49,541 bases of DNA from Calothrix sp. HK-06 (GTDB taxonomy: Bacteria > Cyanobacteriota > Cyanobacteriia > Cyanobacteriales > Nostocaceae): assembly GCF_001904745.1 (NCBI RefSeq), contig NZ_MRCD01000068.1:1-49541 (forward strand). The letters run 5' to 3'. Shown here piece after piece: positions 48,181 through 49,541 of the stretch; within the stretch, counting starts at the first letter, position 1; each line of letters begins with the position of its first letter. The notes below the pieces were generated by a model that saw nothing but the letters and a program-made list of their open reading frames with translations, was not told where the DNA came from and searched no databases. Position numbers and translations under genes: made by a program.

Positions 48181-48191
48181 GCAAACTTTTC
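48141..48191 (+). promoter_or_regulatory. Putative -1 frameshift signal
   Basis: The heptamer A-AAA-AAG (48141-48147) is in the correct phase for -1 slippage. It is followed by the stem GGGGG-TT-CCCCC (48163-48174), with possible outer pairing of GAAAAGTT (48149-48156) with AACTTTTC (48184-48191). Confidence 0.5.
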
Positions 48192-48581
48192 AAGACAAAC
48201 AAAATTTGGATATGGACGGACTTAGACCACTTTCATGAGGGAATATTGGCTTGGGTAATAGGAGACCATAGTACGGAAACGTTTAAACCTTTATGGGACA
48301 TTGTTAGACTGTGGGGATGCTATTTTTACGTTACTGATGGGTGGCCAGTTTACGCCAGTTTTATCGACTCAGGAGACCATATTGTAAGTAAAACGTATAT
48401 GACCAGAATAGAAGGGGAAAATACACGTTTACGCCATTATCTTGCACGCCTACATCGTTCACGTAGTGTCTCCGGAGGAGAAAAAACATTGTGTTACTCA
48501 AAATCAGTAAATATGCTTAAAAACTCGGTTCGCTTGTTACTACACTATTTAAAGTATAGAGGAATACCTGTATTTAGCTAA
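48159..48581 (+). CDS. IS1 transposase, C-terminal frame (InsB-like)
   Basis: This carries the rest of the DDE domain: NKIWIWTDLDHFHEGILAWV, the second Asp in YFYVTDGWPVYASF, and the third acidic residue in TRIEGENTRLRHYLARLHRS. The first 13 residues come from an inserted GC-rich hairpin. The frame is open back to the A6G site, so a -1 shift would join both parts as GSKKAKSCVRGFPPLSKLF then KTNKIWIW. On its own it lacks DNA-binding parts, and no ribosome site precedes 48159. Confidence 0.85.
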   Translation: MRGFPPLSKLFKTNKIWIWTDLDHFHEGILAWVIGDHSTETFKPLWDIVRLWGCYFYVTDGWPVYASFIDSGDHIVSKTYMTRIEGENTRLRHYLARLHRSRSVSGGEKTLCYSKSVNMLKNSVRLLLHYLKYRGIPVFS

Positions 48582-48644
48582 TTCATCCCGCATTTATGCA
48601 ACGCCAATTTTCTTTCTTAAAAATATTTATTTTAGGTAACGCAG

Positions 48645-49541
48645 ATGAAACAGCATACCAAACGGCGCCACCGGGGCGTTATCCTCACTCTTAAAGGCTG
48701 GCATAAGCTTTAAACCGCTAGAGCCACTACTGAATTAAACGAAAATGCTGGAAATAGCTTTACTTTAGAAGAGCTTGCCGACCGCATGGAATTAGCACTG
48801 CACACAGTTTCTAAAATAATGGGGCGCACTGATGTTGTAAATAGAGGTTCTTTACAAAAAGCCTTTAGTGCCTTTAAATTGGAGTTAGTCAAAAGTGATT
48901 ATACACAACCGACCGAAGAGTCTAAGGATGTGGAAGTACGTTCATGTGCAAACCCGAAGCGAGACTGGGGAGAGGCGCCGGATGTGTCGATATTTTATAA
49001 TCGCTCTGCCGAACTGTTGCAGCTACGACGGTGGTTACTAGAGGAACGTTGCCGTTTAGTGGCATTGTTAGGAATTGGAGGTATTGGTAAAAGTACGTTA
49101 GCTGTAAAGTTGGGGCTGCAAGTTCAAAGCGAGTTTGATGTAGTGGTGTGGCGCTCTTTGCATTCATCTCCACCTGTAGGAGATAAACTTACGAGCATAC
49201 TGCAATTCTCGTTATGGTCGGCGAGAAAAGAGGTGCTGATCCCTGACAGCTTTGATGGAAAACTATCTAAGCTAATAGAATGCTTAAGCTCAAATCGATG
49301 TTTAATAATTTTAGACAATGCCGAGACAATTTTATCTAGTGGTGGACAAACAGGACTTTGCCGTCCAGGCTATGAGGGGTATGCTCAATCAATTAAGACT
49401 ATTGCTGAAGTCCCTCATAATAGCTGTGTTATTCTCACGTCAACAGAGAAACCAAGAGAAATAGGACTTTTAGAAGGAGAGGCAACTAAAGTAAAATCGT
49501 TGTAAGTAAAGGGATTACACGTTGCTGAAGGGCGCCTACTA
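48645..49541 (+). pseudogene. NB-ARC (STAND) protein with two in-frame TAA codons, continuing past the window
   Basis: One frame reads MKQHTKRRHRGVILTLKGWH then KL, TAA (48711-48713), TARATTELNENAGNSFTLEE, LADRMELALHTVSKIMGRTD (an HTH), KRDWGEAPDVSIFYNRSAEL, Walker A VALLGIGGIGKSTLAVKLGL, VVVWRSLHSSPP, Walker B CLIILDNAETIL, VILTSTEKPREIG, VKSL, TAA (49503-49505), and VKGLHVAEGRLL to the edge. Relatives in cyanobacteria are continuous, with Gln where both TAA stand, so CAA to TAA changes are likely. The ATG has AGGTAA upstream. The IS1 element ends 39 bp before it. A shorter product from 48786 would keep the NTPase, so partial function cannot be excluded. WD40 repeats may follow outside the window. 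Confidence 0.8.

Larger units (their letters stand above)
47776..48605 (+). mobile_element. IS1-family insertion sequence
   Basis: An 830-bp element. Left end GGCGTTGCATAATAGAGGGA, right end (read inward) GGCGTTGCATAAATGCGGGA: imperfect terminal inverted repeats continuing as TGAATT. It is flanked by an 8-bp target duplication AATTTTCT (47768-47775 and 48606-48613). IS1 elements make 8-9 bp duplications and begin with GG. It carries one transposase split into two frames. It landed just upstream of the NB-ARC pseudogene. Confidence 0.93.

Overview
The window comes from a filamentous, heterocyst-type cyanobacterium (Nostocales-like). The evidence is a complete allophycocyanin core operon (apcE-apcA-apcB-apcC), an ATP synthase operon that encodes subunit b', a cyanobacterial tmRNA whose tag reads ANNIVKFARKDALVAA, an XisH/XisI pair, several STAND-type NTPases, and many short tandem (STRR) and hairpin repeats. 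The genome-wide palindrome seems to be GGCGCC: I count about 78 copies by eye, against about 3 expected by chance, and no exact GCGATCGC (HIP1).

Layout. 0-7.2 kb: the end of an SGNH hydrolase, a DUF4058 protein, a peptidoglycan-binding repeat protein, the cytochrome c maturation pair ccdA-ccs1, a MITE-like element, a dead DyP-type peroxidase, and ftsW. 7.3-12.7 kb: phycobilisome core genes on the minus strand. 13.2-15 kb: a small secreted protein and a methyltransferase. 15.4-21.6 kb: atpI-B-E-b'-F-H-A-G on the plus strand. 21.7-23.2 kb: tmRNA followed at once by a tandem-HNH protein. 23.4-29.7 kb: a Uma2 nuclease-like protein, a P-loop ATPase, and a TPR-STAND-WD40 protein. 30.1-34.1 kb: a LysR regulator divergent from a three-gene redox operon, with a BenM-like operator between them. 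34.2-37.6 kb: a two-gene NRPS (A-PCP-TE) and DUF6875-like unit.

37.9-49.5 kb is accessory. It holds a GHL10 glycoside hydrolase, a signal peptide-HEAT-TM-NACHT protein of unusual topology, xisI with a broken xisH, a DUF1232 protein with a helical partner, two LysM enzymes (GH19 and CAP) that share a duplicated N-terminal module, a ferric-reductase-like membrane protein, an IS1-family element with a canonical -1 slippery site, and an NB-ARC pseudogene with two in-frame TAA codons.

The most novel candidates are the exported-HEAT/NACHT protein, the GGCGCC palindrome in place of HIP1, the slippery site plus inserted hairpin in the IS1 transposase, the ACG start codon of the LysM-CAP gene, and the compact NRPS-DUF6875 pair. 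All calls were made by reading the sequence without database searches.
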